The notes under the pieces were generated by a model. The model saw only the letters and a program-made list of their open reading frames with translations. It made no database searches and was not told the DNA's origin. DNA of 64,000 bases from JABMMZ01 sp044341025 (GTDB taxonomy: Bacteria; Bacteroidota; Bacteroidia; NS11-12g; UBA955), in assembly GCA_044341025.1 (NCBI GenBank), contig JBIISM010000004.1:62001-126000 (forward strand), read 5' to 3'. Position numbers and translations under genes: made by a program. This document shows, piece by piece, positions 42,941 to 52,142 of this stretch. Within the stretch, counting starts at the first letter, position 1. Each line of letters opens with the position of its first letter.

Positions 42941-45130
42941 TTACAAGTCAATTTGAATAGTACCCATAAAGTACCTTGGCAAACCAACCCTTATGCCTTG
43001 AGGCCTTCTAGAAACAATATAGCGTTCGTCAAAAACATTTTTTATTGCGACGCTGAAAGTTGTTTTGAGTTTCGTTGATTTATAATAAAGATTGCAATCG
43101 TATACGGCGTATTTTTTCAAAAGTCCAGTTCTGCCATCATTAGAAGGTGTTTGAGTATTAAGTAAATCTGTATACTGCTGGCCATTGTAATTGGCTGTTA
43201 ATTGCACACCAATATTTCTTGATGTTTCATAATTAAGGGTTAAATTATGGAAATAAGCAGGTGCATATGGGGTTTGATTGCCTTGGATATTTTCGCCAGG
43301 TTTAGCAAATCTATCACCTGAAAAATATGCTTTTACAAAAGTTAGATTATTGCTAATAGTGAACTTTGATTTCATTTTAAACCATTCATGGAATTTAATG
43401 TTGTAAGAAAACTCAATCCCTTTGTGAACCGTTTCACCTCCATTTATAAGCCCTGCGCCAGTGCCGCCTGATGACTCAGAAACTGGTATAATTTGATTGC
43501 TAAAATCCATATAAAACCCTGTCAATTCATAGGATAAAACCTTTTTTAATGCACCTCTCAAACCCAACTCATAATTCCAACTGCTTTCTGCATCCAATTG
43601 GTAAACTTGCCCTGAAGCGGATATAGCATCTTTTACCCTAGGCGGTGCATAACCTTTGTGAACGCCGCCAAATAAAGTCATATTTTTAGATATTTGGTAA
43701 TTAATTCCCGCACCCGGAATTAATGTAAAAATTTCGTTACTTGCCAATAGATTTGTGTCAAGCATTTTAGAAACATTGTTAATTAAAAAAGTGTTTCTAA
43801 ATATGTTTCTCTGATAGTTGTAAGATTCTAATCTTAAGCCATATGAAAGTATGAACTTTTTTGATAAATTCATTTTGTTCTGTGCATAAGCACTAAAGGC
43901 ATTGCCTGTTCTGATTTCATCTTCAACCAAATCGCCTGTTCTAGAATCAAGTTTCTTTCCATTTAGCCTTTGTTCATAAGCCCTCTCAAAAACATACCTT
44001 ACCCCTACATTTAATTCTGATTTCTTATTAAACAACTGATATTGAAAGGTAAGTTTTGATTCAGCACCGAACACCTCAAATTGCCTATTTCTATGTGCAT
44101 TTAAGTTTCTCATATAAATAGCTCCATTAGACAGACTGGTATCACCCCATACCACACCTGTTAATTTAGATGCTGTTTTGCTTGTTGAAAATTCTTGTCT
44201 TTGCCAATTTCTGCTTGTGGTGTATCCATAAATGGTGGTATTAAACTTAAGTTTTTTACCAATGTTTTTATTAAAGGCAGCACTCAAAGAATACCGCTTA
44301 ATATCTAAACGGTCGTCGGGCGCCATTAGAACAAAGTCTTGCCCACCTTGGTTATACATGGTTTGTGTTAAGCCAATATAGGTAGAATTTGACAATTCAT
44401 TATACAAGCCGATTTTCATTACGAGTTGGGTATTTCGATTGAAATCGTATACTAATTTTGTGCTAAAATCTGTTATTCCAAATTTTGCATAGCCTAATTT
44501 ATCTGCTTGTTTATGCAGTAGAGTTACGACTACGCCAAGTTTGTCAAATGTATTGCTGTAATTAAGCAAGCTCGAGGCAAAACCGCCTTCTCCAATACCT
44601 AATTTCATTCTCAAAGATTGTTTTGGCGTAGGGTTCATTGTCATGTAATTTACCACACCACCAATTGTTTGCGGTCCAAACATAATTTGACCACTGCCTT
44701 TCAAGACTTCTATTCCAGACATTCGATCTATTATGGGGCTATAGTACATTTCAGGTTCGCCATATGGATTTAAAGAAACAGGAATTCCATCTTCTAGAAC
44801 CAAGACACCTCGACTTCTATCAGGATCCATACCGCGTATTCCTATATTTAGGCGCATACCTGCACCTTCCTCATCGACCACATGAACACCAGAAATCTTT
44901 CTAAACATTTCATTTGCAGAAATTGGGTTCGTTTTTTTAATCTCGGCCATTGACAAGGTTGCCACTGACCCTGCTATACTTTTAAATAACCCATCACTTT
45001 TTGAACGAACGATAACCGAGTTTATGTCGTTTATACTAGAATCCTCGTTTTGAATTGGCAAGCTTGAATTTTGTGCATAGCCGGCTATGTTAAGCAATAA
45101 CAAAAGGGTTAGAAAATATATTTTTGGCAT
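42941..45130 (-). CDS. FecA-like TonB-dependent receptor
   Basis: 729 residues. A signal peptide (FLTLLLLLNIAGYAQ) is followed by the plug domain with SVIVRSKSDGLF, a MRLNIGIRGMDPDRSRGVLVL motif and DGIPVSLNPYGEPEMYYSPI, typical of the Fe(III)-dicitrate/siderophore-receptor group, then a 22-strand barrel ending in GTIQIDL. It would import a metal chelate across the outer membrane. A Fur-type palindrome overlaps the promoter start region. It is followed by the redoxin and monooxygenase genes in the same direction. Confidence 0.9.
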   Translation of the reverse strand: MPKIYFLTLLLLLNIAGYAQNSSLPIQNEDSSINDINSVIVRSKSDGLFKSIAGSVATLSMAEIKKTNPISANEMFRKISGVHVVDEEGAGMRLNIGIRGMDPDRSRGVLVLEDGIPVSLNPYGEPEMYYSPIIDRMSGIEVLKGSGQIMFGPQTIGGVVNYMTMNPTPKQSLRMKLGIGEGGFASSLLNYSNTFDKLGVVVTLLHKQADKLGYAKFGITDFSTKLVYDFNRNTQLVMKIGLYNELSNSTYIGLTQTMYNQGGQDFVLMAPDDRLDIKRYSLSAAFNKNIGKKLKFNTTIYGYTTSRNWQRQEFSTSKTASKLTGVVWGDTSLSNGAIYMRNLNAHRNRQFEVFGAESKLTFQYQLFNKKSELNVGVRYVFERAYEQRLNGKKLDSRTGDLVEDEIRTGNAFSAYAQNKMNLSKKFILSYGLRLESYNYQRNIFRNTFLINNVSKMLDTNLLASNEIFTLIPGAGINYQISKNMTLFGGVHKGYAPPRVKDAISASGQVYQLDAESSWNYELGLRGALKKVLSYELTGFYMDFSNQIIPVSESSGGTGAGLINGGETVHKGIEFSYNIKFHEWFKMKSKFTISNNLTFVKAYFSGDRFAKPGENIQGNQTPYAPAYFHNLTLNYETSRNIGVQLTANYNGQQYTDLLNTQTPSNDGRTGLLKKYAVYDCNLYYKSTKLKTTFSVAIKNVFDERYIVSRRPQGIRVGLPRYFMGTIQIDL

Positions 45131-45194
45131 CTAATTTAGAATCGATTTAAATAAGGCTGCAATGTTATCACTAAAAATTAAATAAAAAAAATTA

Positions 45195-45219
45195 TTTAGA
45201 ATAATTCTAAACAAATATG
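45195..45219 (-). promoter_or_regulatory. Fur-type 7-1-7 operator abutting a -7 element
   Basis: A perfect palindrome TTTAGAAT-A-ATTCTAAA (45195-45211), with a 7-1-7 core like Fur/PerR-family boxes, lies directly downstream of a near-consensus -7 element CATATTTG (minus strand 45219-45212). Transcription would start inside the palindrome, the classical repressor position. A related half-site TTTAGAAT is at 45135-45142, next to the receptor ATG. Confidence 0.6.
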
Positions 45220-45247
45220 ATATGCATCATAATAAGATAATAAAGGG

Positions 45248-46273
45248 TTAACGTTTTAGATTTTTCTTTAAAGAACTTGCTACATTCCTAGCAACAATAA
45301 GCCGTCCAAATTGATTGTAATGCTCGGTCGTCCAATTCTTTTCACCGAAGCATTCTCCAGGCACCAATTCTAAATTATCCACCATTACAACACCCATTCT
45401 GCTATAACGGGCAAGCAACAAATCTCGGTTAGCTTTCATAAAATAGACCAATTCTTTACCGACCAAACTGTCTGCCCATTCAATATTTTCGGCCATTAGA
45501 TTAAAATACAATTTGATGTTTTTTTGTTTGCAAACCTTTACGATGGCATCAAAGTCTTTAATTCTTGGATTGGTATTGGTATCTATTTGAAAGGCATAAG
45601 CTTTGATGTAATGGTCGGCCAACTCTCTTTTAGGAAAATCTTCACCACCTTGTGGCAATGGAAACTTCTCTTGCTCGCACCAACGTTTGATGGTCTTAAA
45701 TTGCAATGGAAAATCAACTTTCAATGTATCGAATTCAAAGGCTTCCAGCATTTTCTTGTCTTGCGACTCAGCACTAGGATTTTCATAGTAGCCCAAAGCA
45801 GCGCACATTCTATTGTAAATTGGATTGCTGTTGTAATAGAAACATTTTGCACGCATCAAAGCCCCTTCTTGGGTGGACAATATCCACGGCTTGTCGAATG
45901 ACCTTAGGTTCATTGTAACAACCAAATGTTTAACTCTGCTTGCTGGATCAATCATATTTACAATTGGAAGAAACATGCCCGCATGGTAAGCAGGAACCTG
46001 CATTCCACTTAATCGGTAGCCTGGCAAACTGTCATTGATCATGTCGCTGATGGTTCGTTTGTCTTGGTCTTCAGGCGCTATCCAATAGTTTGAAGACTCT
46101 CCAAGATATAAAACATCATTGTGCCATTCAAATTCCAGGAGGTTAAACAACATTGGACCTTGGTCTTTGAGTTCAGGAACCCAATATATATTTTTGTAAA
46201 CAAAAGCGCTTATTGAAACCGTAAATGCCAAGGCCAATACTTTAAAGCTTATATGTTTGATGTTTACTTCCAT
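45248..46273 (-). CDS. SGNH-like partner of an MBOAT acyltransferase
   Basis: 341 residues. One N-terminal membrane segment, then VLYLGESSNYWIAP (GxSxN-type nucleophile site) and a C-terminal ENWTTEHYNQFGRLIVA (H-containing block), the pattern of SGNH/AlgX-DltD-like acyl-transfer proteins. Such proteins take an acyl group from the MBOAT partner and put it on a polysaccharide or lipid in the periplasm. The ATG overlaps the MBOAT stop by 1 nt, so the two form a unit. Confidence 0.75.
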   Translation of the reverse strand: MEVNIKHISFKVLALAFTVSISAFVYKNIYWVPELKDQGPMLFNLLEFEWHNDVLYLGESSNYWIAPEDQDKRTISDMINDSLPGYRLSGMQVPAYHAGMFLPIVNMIDPASRVKHLVVTMNLRSFDKPWILSTQEGALMRAKCFYYNSNPIYNRMCAALGYYENPSAESQDKKMLEAFEFDTLKVDFPLQFKTIKRWCEQEKFPLPQGGEDFPKRELADHYIKAYAFQIDTNTNPRIKDFDAIVKVCKQKNIKLYFNLMAENIEWADSLVGKELVYFMKANRDLLLARYSRMGVVMVDNLELVPGECFGEKNWTTEHYNQFGRLIVARNVASSLKKNLKR

Positions 46274-47667
46274 TAGAATTTAAAATAAATAAAAGCACTG
46301 TATTCTGAACCGCAGACAGTCAAAATACAAAAGATTAAAAAGCAATAAAGCGTCCACCGTTGAATGCCAGAATAAGAGGCACAAAATTGATCGAAGCGTT
46401 TGTTTCCCCTTGCTAATTCTAAAACTCCAAAAATCAATACCAATAGAAAAATATAGGGTTGTGTATCCAGGTGCCTTTGCCCGTCTAAGCCACCAAGCAA
46501 ACCATTTATTACTTGAATTGCCTGTTCTAAATTTTCGGCTCTAAAGAATATCCAAGCAAAAGATACTGCTAAAAATGTAATCAACACATTTAACCATTTA
46601 AATTTCAAAGAGAATGGGAAGAAACGTTCAACAAGATAAAAGACACCATGCAAAGCGCCCCAAATCAAGAAGGTGTAATTGGCTCCGTGCCAAAGTCCAC
46701 TCAGAACAAACACCAGCATGATGTTGACTATCCATTTTGAATGAGACACCCTATTTCCGCCTAAAGGAATGTAAACATAATCGCGAAACCACGTACTCAA
46801 AGAAATATGCCAACGTTTCCAAAATTCACTGATGTTATTTGAGAGGTATGGACGGTTGAAGTTGTCCATTAACTCGATTCCGAAAAGTTTGGCAGCCCCT
46901 TGAGCAATTAGAGAATATCCAAAAAAATCGGCATAAATTTGAAATCCGAAACTCAAAACACCAATAATATTCCAGTAATACTTCCACTTACCAGGGTCGT
47001 TAAAAATTGAACTAACGGTATACGAAAGATTGTCTGCAATAACCATTTTCACAAAGAAACCGTAGAGCATTAAACGGAAACCCAATTGCAAATTTTTATA
47101 AGCTAATTTATGCTCAACTTTTAATTGCTCATTTAGGTGTGAAAAGCGCTCAATTGGTCCCGCTACAAGTTGAGGGAAATAAGAAACAAACAAGGCAAAT
47201 TGCCCTAAGTGGCGCTCTGGTTTAGCCCTTCTGTAATAAACATCCAAGGTGTAGCTCATGGTTTGAAAGGTATAGAAAGAAATACCAACTGGCAAAGCAT
47301 TCCCGAAAAACTCAACAAGATCTCGCAGCTTTTGGTGGGGGCTTACAAGGTCTTGCATCCATGTGCTGCTTCCAATAAAAAAATAGAAATATTTGAAAAG
47401 AAACAGTATGCCTAAATTAATCCCAAGACTCAGTGCCGCCCAGCGTTTTCTTGCATATTGATTGGGGGAGTCTTCGATTTTTAATGCACAGAAATAATCC
47501 AATACCGTGGAGAAGGCAATGATTAAAAGAAATTCTGCTTTCCACCAACCATAAAAAATGTAAGATGCAACAAGAAGGACAATCCATCTATACTTTTGAG
47601 GAATAGAGTAAACTGCTGCAAAGACCAGCGGAAGGAACAGAAAAAATATCCAGGAGTTAAACAGCAC
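46273..47667 (-). CDS. MBOAT-family O-acyltransferase (AlgI/DltB-like)
   Basis: 464 residues, about 10-12 membrane segments. SFYTFQTMSYTLDVYY and ISEFWKRWHISLSTWFRDY are typical, with the catalytic His in VLSGLWHGANYTFLIWG. It moves acyl groups (acetyl or other) across the inner membrane for O-acylation of surface glycan. The start is GTG at 47667, preceded at 10 nt by a TAGATTTG promoter element inside the end of the BtuF-like gene. Confidence 0.93.
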   Translation of the reverse strand: MLFNSWIFFLFLPLVFAAVYSIPQKYRWIVLLVASYIFYGWWKAEFLLIIAFSTVLDYFCALKIEDSPNQYARKRWAALSLGINLGILFLFKYFYFFIGSSTWMQDLVSPHQKLRDLVEFFGNALPVGISFYTFQTMSYTLDVYYRRAKPERHLGQFALFVSYFPQLVAGPIERFSHLNEQLKVEHKLAYKNLQLGFRLMLYGFFVKMVIADNLSYTVSSIFNDPGKWKYYWNIIGVLSFGFQIYADFFGYSLIAQGAAKLFGIELMDNFNRPYLSNNISEFWKRWHISLSTWFRDYVYIPLGGNRVSHSKWIVNIMLVFVLSGLWHGANYTFLIWGALHGVFYLVERFFPFSLKFKWLNVLITFLAVSFAWIFFRAENLEQAIQVINGLLGGLDGQRHLDTQPYIFLLVLIFGVLELARGNKRFDQFCASYSGIQRWTLYCFLIFCILTVCGSEYSAFIYFKF

Positions 47668-47677
47668 GATTAAAATG

Positions 47678-47685
47678 CAAATCTA
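47678..47685 (-). promoter_or_regulatory. -7 promoter element for the MBOAT operon
   Basis: TAGATTTG on the minus strand, an exact TAnnTTTG match, 10 nt before the GTG start at 47667; a TTG lies 21 nt upstream. It overlaps the stop codon of the preceding gene. Confidence 0.55.
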
Positions 47686-48762
47686 ATCGACGCGGGTATA
47701 AAAATACAATTTCTCATCAGAAATATTTGAATTTTCAAAAATCGACATCAAATCTTTAAGCACTAAATCAGGCCTAACGACCCCAATTTCCCAAAAATCA
47801 TTGCCTCCAAACCTATTTTCCCTTTTGTTGTTGTTGAAAATTCGAGATTGTTTGAACACATTTAGTAAAGCGTACCTGCTATTGGCTTTGAACAGTTCTT
47901 CTTTGGTTTTATATTGGTTTACGTGAAGCCAAATATCGCACTTCTCAGAAGCTTTGAGCACAAGTTCAAGACTTAAAGGATAAGAAAACAACTCGTTTTT
48001 ATTTTTAAAAACATAGGTTCCATTCGCATCTTCTATTAATTTGGCTGTATAACTATTGCCACCCGGAACATTCCAAACATCCGAATATAGGGCATCCGTT
48101 AAAACAAGAGGCTTTAAAGACTTTGCTCTATTATTTGAAATTTGTTTTTCATACCTATTTGATATGCCGTCAAACAAACTATCGGCTTTGCTTTGGCTGT
48201 TAAATAAAAATCCAAATAGTTTAATCCATTCTGCGCGGGCCAAAGGATTTTGTTCTTTGAAATTATCGCAGAATACAAGCTTAATACCCGACTTTTTCAA
48301 ACGTTTAATTAGAGATTGGTCTTGTGAAGAAAAAGAACTGCATATCAAAATATCAGGTCTCAACTGCAAAAGCTTGCTCAAATTAAGCTGCCCCTCCTCA
48401 CCTATTTCTATGGTTTTTTGTTGCTCAAATCTTTTTAACAACAAACTGTCACAGTAATATTTACAATTATCAACGCCAATAATTTGATTTTGTTTTTTTA
48501 AAAGTTCAACATAACCAGCAAAAACTGAAGACAAAACGACCATTTTTGGGTTTGGAGGAAGATCAGTACTTTTAATGCTCCATGTTGTATCAGTTCCATT
48601 GAGGAAAAACAATTGAGAATAAGAATCAAAATTGGCTATTCCAAACATATTGGAATAGTCAATTTCTACAAAAGAAATAGGGTGTTCAATTGTTAACTGT
48701 TGTATATTTTGTTTACAAGCAGTTAGGAATAAAACACAAAAAGCACAATAAATGAACTTCAA
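47683..48762 (-). CDS. BtuF-like cobalamin-binding lipoprotein (ABC substrate-binding)
   Basis: 359 residues. Lipoprotein signal (VLFLTACKQ). A periplasmic-binding-protein fold with NPKMVVLSSVFAGYVELLKK, LLQLRPDILICSSFS and the helix-linked second lobe (KCDIWLHVNQYKTKEELF), of the BtuF/TroA class. It is the last gene of an operon headed by a cobalamin riboswitch, so corrinoid binding is likely, although siderophore-binding relatives exist. No BtuC or BtuD gene is in the window. Confidence 0.82.
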   Translation of the reverse strand: MKFIYCAFCVLFLTACKQNIQQLTIEHPISFVEIDYSNMFGIANFDSYSQLFFLNGTDTTWSIKSTDLPPNPKMVVLSSVFAGYVELLKKQNQIIGVDNCKYYCDSLLLKRFEQQKTIEIGEEGQLNLSKLLQLRPDILICSSFSSQDQSLIKRLKKSGIKLVFCDNFKEQNPLARAEWIKLFGFLFNSQSKADSLFDGISNRYEKQISNNRAKSLKPLVLTDALYSDVWNVPGGNSYTAKLIEDANGTYVFKNKNELFSYPLSLELVLKASEKCDIWLHVNQYKTKEELFKANSRYALLNVFKQSRIFNNNKRENRFGGNDFWEIGVVRPDLVLKDLMSIFENSNISDEKLYFYTRVD

Positions 48763-49794
48763 TTATTCGTTCATTAAAATCGCATTGGGCGCAATTCCGG
48801 CATCAAATTCTAAGGTTTTATTTCCCGAAAGATCATAAACCATCACTTTCCCAGCCGAGTTAAAATCACCAGCATCGGTTACGTAGATACTTGAGTTAGA
48901 TGAATTATAGGTTAAGCTGTAAACGTTTCTACCTGCATCTAAGGTTTTGAACTCAGATATATTGCCAGACAGATCCATTTTATAAATAACATTGTTTCCT
49001 AAAGAAAAATACAATAGAGCTGTGTTGCTTACATACACCATTGAACCACCGTAGCTACCTGAGCTTAAATTAAATGAACTTTCAACTATATTTCCAAGAT
49101 TTATGATTTGAATTTTACCATTTTCAATGACACTGCCATTGTTCCAATCGACTACCCCCGTGCAAAGTATAGCTAATTTTGAAACCCCAATATTGACAAT
49201 TTTACTTAAACCAGGCGCTGTTGCGATTGAATCCTCTAAAGCATCGTTGACCGAATTAAGAACCATTAATTTGTTGTCAAAAGTTGTGATGTAAACTTTT
49301 TTGTTCATTAGTGCCATTTGATCGCTGTTGTGGTAAATTTCAATTGATTTGGAAATACTTTTAGTGTTTAGATCTAGTACTTTGATTGAATTGGCGTAAA
49401 AGTTACTTACATAAGCTTTGTTGTAGGATACATCTAAAACATATCTTGGAGAGGGCGTTGAAATGGTGCTTACTGATTTGAAATCATTTTGCGAAACAAC
49501 TTCTATCTTATTGGAGTTATTTACAACTATGTAGTAATTAGTTCCAATCAAAGACATAGATTGTACCACATCGCCTAAAGGCAAGCCATTGGCTTTTTTG
49601 AAAGCATCGAGGTATGTTCTTGACCCAGGTTTATACAAACCAATGCTGCCGTTGGATTTTCCAAATCCACCTTCATTAACAACAAAGACACCTTTGTAAT
49701 TTTCATTTTCTGTTGTTAAGTCTTGGTCTTTTTTACAAGAAGAGAAAGCAATTAGCGATGCTGCGATGAAAAAGCTTAGTTTATTTTTGTTCAT
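48763..49794 (-). CDS. BtuG-like beta-propeller surface lipoprotein (DUF5074/YncE-type)
   Basis: 343 residues. Lipoprotein signal (AFSSCKKD) followed by a YncE-like propeller: repeats such as NNSNKIEVVSQNDFKSVSTI, NFYANSIKVLDLNTKSIS and ILMNE at the end. In Bacteroides, proteins of this type (BtuG) bind B12 very tightly at the surface and hand it to BtuB. The position between BtuB-like and BtuF-like genes fits that role; binding itself is inferred. It overlaps the receptor stop by 14 nt. Confidence 0.8.
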   Translation of the reverse strand: MNKNKLSFFIAASLIAFSSCKKDQDLTTENENYKGVFVVNEGGFGKSNGSIGLYKPGSRTYLDAFKKANGLPLGDVVQSMSLIGTNYYIVVNNSNKIEVVSQNDFKSVSTISTPSPRYVLDVSYNKAYVSNFYANSIKVLDLNTKSISKSIEIYHNSDQMALMNKKVYITTFDNKLMVLNSVNDALEDSIATAPGLSKIVNIGVSKLAILCTGVVDWNNGSVIENGKIQIINLGNIVESSFNLSSGSYGGSMVYVSNTALLYFSLGNNVIYKMDLSGNISEFKTLDAGRNVYSLTYNSSNSSIYVTDAGDFNSAGKVMVYDLSGNKTLEFDAGIAPNAILMNE

Positions 49795-51667
49795 AATTAA
49801 TGTTATATTTAAATGTTACTTGATAATTCCGGAGGGGCATAGGTCTATTTTCAAACACATAATAGTTGATGTTTAACAGATTGCAGGCAGTAAATTCGAC
49901 AGAACTCCTAAAGGATTTGTAATAGAAATCTCTTGCCATTGAAAAATTCAACAAAGTATAGGCCGGCAGCAAACCATCCACTTGGTTGTCTGCTGTTGAA
50001 TATCGGCTTCCTGTATAGGTAGAACTCAAAGAAATTTTATTGTTACCAAATAGATATTGAATATTGGCAATGCCAGTTTGTTGAGGTGTGTAAAACAATT
50101 GCTTGCCAACAATCGATTTGTCTGGGCCATATACATCGGAGTTAATGCTCGATACAAATTGGTAGCGTGCAAAGAATTTAAGAAAAGAATTGCTGTTAAT
50201 TAAATACTTCCATTCAGAGGCTAATTCAAAACCTTTACTTTCAATTTCCTTTGCATTTGTGGCCTTCCAAGAAGCAGCCCCGCCACTTGGAACCCATAAA
50301 ATCCAATTATCGACGTGGTGGTAAAAACCGGTAATTCCTAATTTGAAATTCTTAGATTTCAGTTCCACACTCAATTCAATTTTTTTGCCTTTTTCTGGCA
50401 ATAAATTCATATTGCCACCACCTTGCCAATACAAATCATTAAAAGAGGGAAGCCTAAAGCTATAGGCTGAGTTTCCTTTTATTTTTAAAGATTTAGAGGC
50501 TTGAAATTCAACGCCAAAATCGGGGGTTACAGGTGCTAAAACTGAATTGGCAATCAATTGTCTATCGGCAATACTAATCTTTAATTTGGGCGATTTAGCA
50601 AGCCAAGTTATTTTAGCAAAAACAGAGCTTAAATTCCTCTCTATTCCTGAACGGTATCCATCTGTCCAAGCTTTTTGATAGGTGTTGTTAATGGAGCTTA
50701 CGAATTCAAACGAACGGTTTAATTGTGTTTTGAACTCTGATTCAACAATTATGGATTTTGCAGCATTATAGGCGTCTGGATAAAACAAATTGAAATAATT
50801 TATATTTTCAGAGGTATAGGCGATCTTATTCAACAAGCTCGATTTCTGATTTAGTTTATAGTCATGCTTTAGAAGCACCATCGTGTTGTAATCGTCTTGA
50901 TGTTCTTGCGCCAACAAAGAGACACCCATAGCAGATGGCAGTTGTCTTTTAGATTCAAGGTACCAATAGTTAAAATAAAATGAATGTTTTCTGCTTAGAC
51001 TTATTGAGGCTTCTTGCATAATACCATGCTGCATAAACAGGTTGTTTTGAAGTCTTTCTTTAGGTTTGTCTGATTTAAAAATATTATAATATTCGAAATC
51101 ATTATCAGCTTGTCTGCTTACAAATCGGGTATTCAGAAAGATTTTATTCAATTTAATACTGGAGCCAAAACCTAGATTGAATTGTCCAAAACTACCAACA
51201 CCAATTTCGCCATAAACCCTTTGGTTTTCTTTAATTTCATTGTTGAGAATAATGGCACCAGCAATTGCCCCATTTCCACAAGAAGCGGCATTTGCGCCTG
51301 TTTCAATTGAGGCTTTGTCTAGAAAAAAAATAGGCAAAAGATTCAGATCGAGTATGCTGTTCATACAACTTTGGAGATTTATTCCATTCCATAAAATTGC
51401 TGTGTGCTGAGCACCCATTCCGCGCATTGACGAACTGGCCAAACTTCCTGGGCTATAGTATTTAATAAAAAGAGCACTGTTTTTATTTAACACATCGGCC
51501 AGACTGCCATCTTGACCACTTGGTAAATTGATTTTAACAGAGCCAGAGTTAAGATTCCCTTTGCTGGCGATTAGTTCAAAATTTCTCCAAATAGAAGTGT
51601 CTCCTTCTTTTGTGGCATGCAAAAAAGGTGCAAGTAATATTGACGATATGAGCAATAATGCCTTCAT
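49781..51667 (-). CDS. BtuB-like TonB-dependent receptor
   Basis: 628 residues. Signal peptide (LLISSILLAPFLHA). The plug region has SSMRGMGAQHTAILWNGINL and NCGNGAIAGAIIL-like turns, followed by a barrel of alternating strands ending in VTFKYNINYEQK. The cobalamin riboswitch directly upstream marks it as the outer-membrane corrinoid importer. The frame overlaps the BtuG-like gene by 14 nt. Confidence 0.87.
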   Translation of the reverse strand: MKALLLISSILLAPFLHATKEGDTSIWRNFELIASKGNLNSGSVKINLPSGQDGSLADVLNKNSALFIKYYSPGSLASSSMRGMGAQHTAILWNGINLQSCMNSILDLNLLPIFFLDKASIETGANAASCGNGAIAGAIILNNEIKENQRVYGEIGVGSFGQFNLGFGSSIKLNKIFLNTRFVSRQADNDFEYYNIFKSDKPKERLQNNLFMQHGIMQEASISLSRKHSFYFNYWYLESKRQLPSAMGVSLLAQEHQDDYNTMVLLKHDYKLNQKSSLLNKIAYTSENINYFNLFYPDAYNAAKSIIVESEFKTQLNRSFEFVSSINNTYQKAWTDGYRSGIERNLSSVFAKITWLAKSPKLKISIADRQLIANSVLAPVTPDFGVEFQASKSLKIKGNSAYSFRLPSFNDLYWQGGGNMNLLPEKGKKIELSVELKSKNFKLGITGFYHHVDNWILWVPSGGAASWKATNAKEIESKGFELASEWKYLINSNSFLKFFARYQFVSSINSDVYGPDKSIVGKQLFYTPQQTGIANIQYLFGNNKISLSSTYTGSRYSTADNQVDGLLPAYTLLNFSMARDFYYKSFRSSVEFTACNLLNINYYVFENRPMPLRNYQVTFKYNINYEQK

Positions 51668-51764
51668 TGGTCAAAATGCGCACAGCAAGGGAAAAACAGA
51701 AATGCACAATGGCTTAGTATTGATACACCTCAGGCCTTTTCTCCGAAAGCCATGAAACATGATT

Positions 51765-51952
51765 GGCAAGGCAGGTCTTCTGACTCGTTTCATGATTTCC
51801 GAACCTTCCCATCAAAATAGACAGTGGTGTTTAATCGGAAATTGTATCCTAAAATACAGAAACTTACAGCATCGGGAAATGTCAGGGATTTTCACCCTTG
51901 TTCCCTTTTAATCCAATTTTAATTACTTAAAATTTGAAACCGTTACCGGAGG
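51765..51952 (-). ncRNA. cobalamin riboswitch
   Basis: The minus strand shows the conserved B12 aptamer: a 5' GGTAACGG, GGGTGAAAATCCCTGAC, a CCGATGCTGTAAG block, CCACTGTC, and the B12 box AGTCAGAAGACCTGCC (revcomp of 51768-51783). It ends about 98 nt before the btuB start. An imperfect hairpin at about 51730-51755 may be part of the expression platform. It should lower expression of the operon when cobalamin is plentiful. Confidence 0.93.
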
Positions 51953-51960
51953 CAAATATA
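51953..51960 (-). promoter_or_regulatory. -7 promoter element for the cobalamin operon
   Basis: TATATTTG on the minus strand, an exact TAnnTTTG match. The expected start point falls at the first conserved bases of the riboswitch. TTTG occurs upstream but only 14 nt away, so the -33 is unclear. Confidence 0.6.
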
Positions 51961-52128
51961 TAATAAAAACTAAACAAAAAATCTTTTTGTTCATTTTTTT
52001 TTAAACAATATTTAGCTGGATATTTTTACACATGCATGTCAGCACAAAACAAACACCTATTGAGGATTATCAACATTTTGGGGATGATTTTTAAATATTT
52101 CGCCACTTAATAATATTGCAATATAGTC
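51961..52128. other. intergenic region between divergent operons
   Basis: About 170 nt of AT-rich sequence between the cobalamin operon and the DUF5686 gene. Apart from the two -7 elements at its edges I see no gene or clear operator. Confidence 0.5.
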
Positions 52129-52136
52129 TACATTTG
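52129..52136 (+). promoter_or_regulatory. -7 promoter element for the DUF5686 gene
   Basis: TACATTTG, an exact TAnnTTTG match, 6 nt before the ATG at 52143, which selects that start over an upstream TTG at 52116. Confidence 0.55.
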
Positions 52137-52142
52137 CATTCG

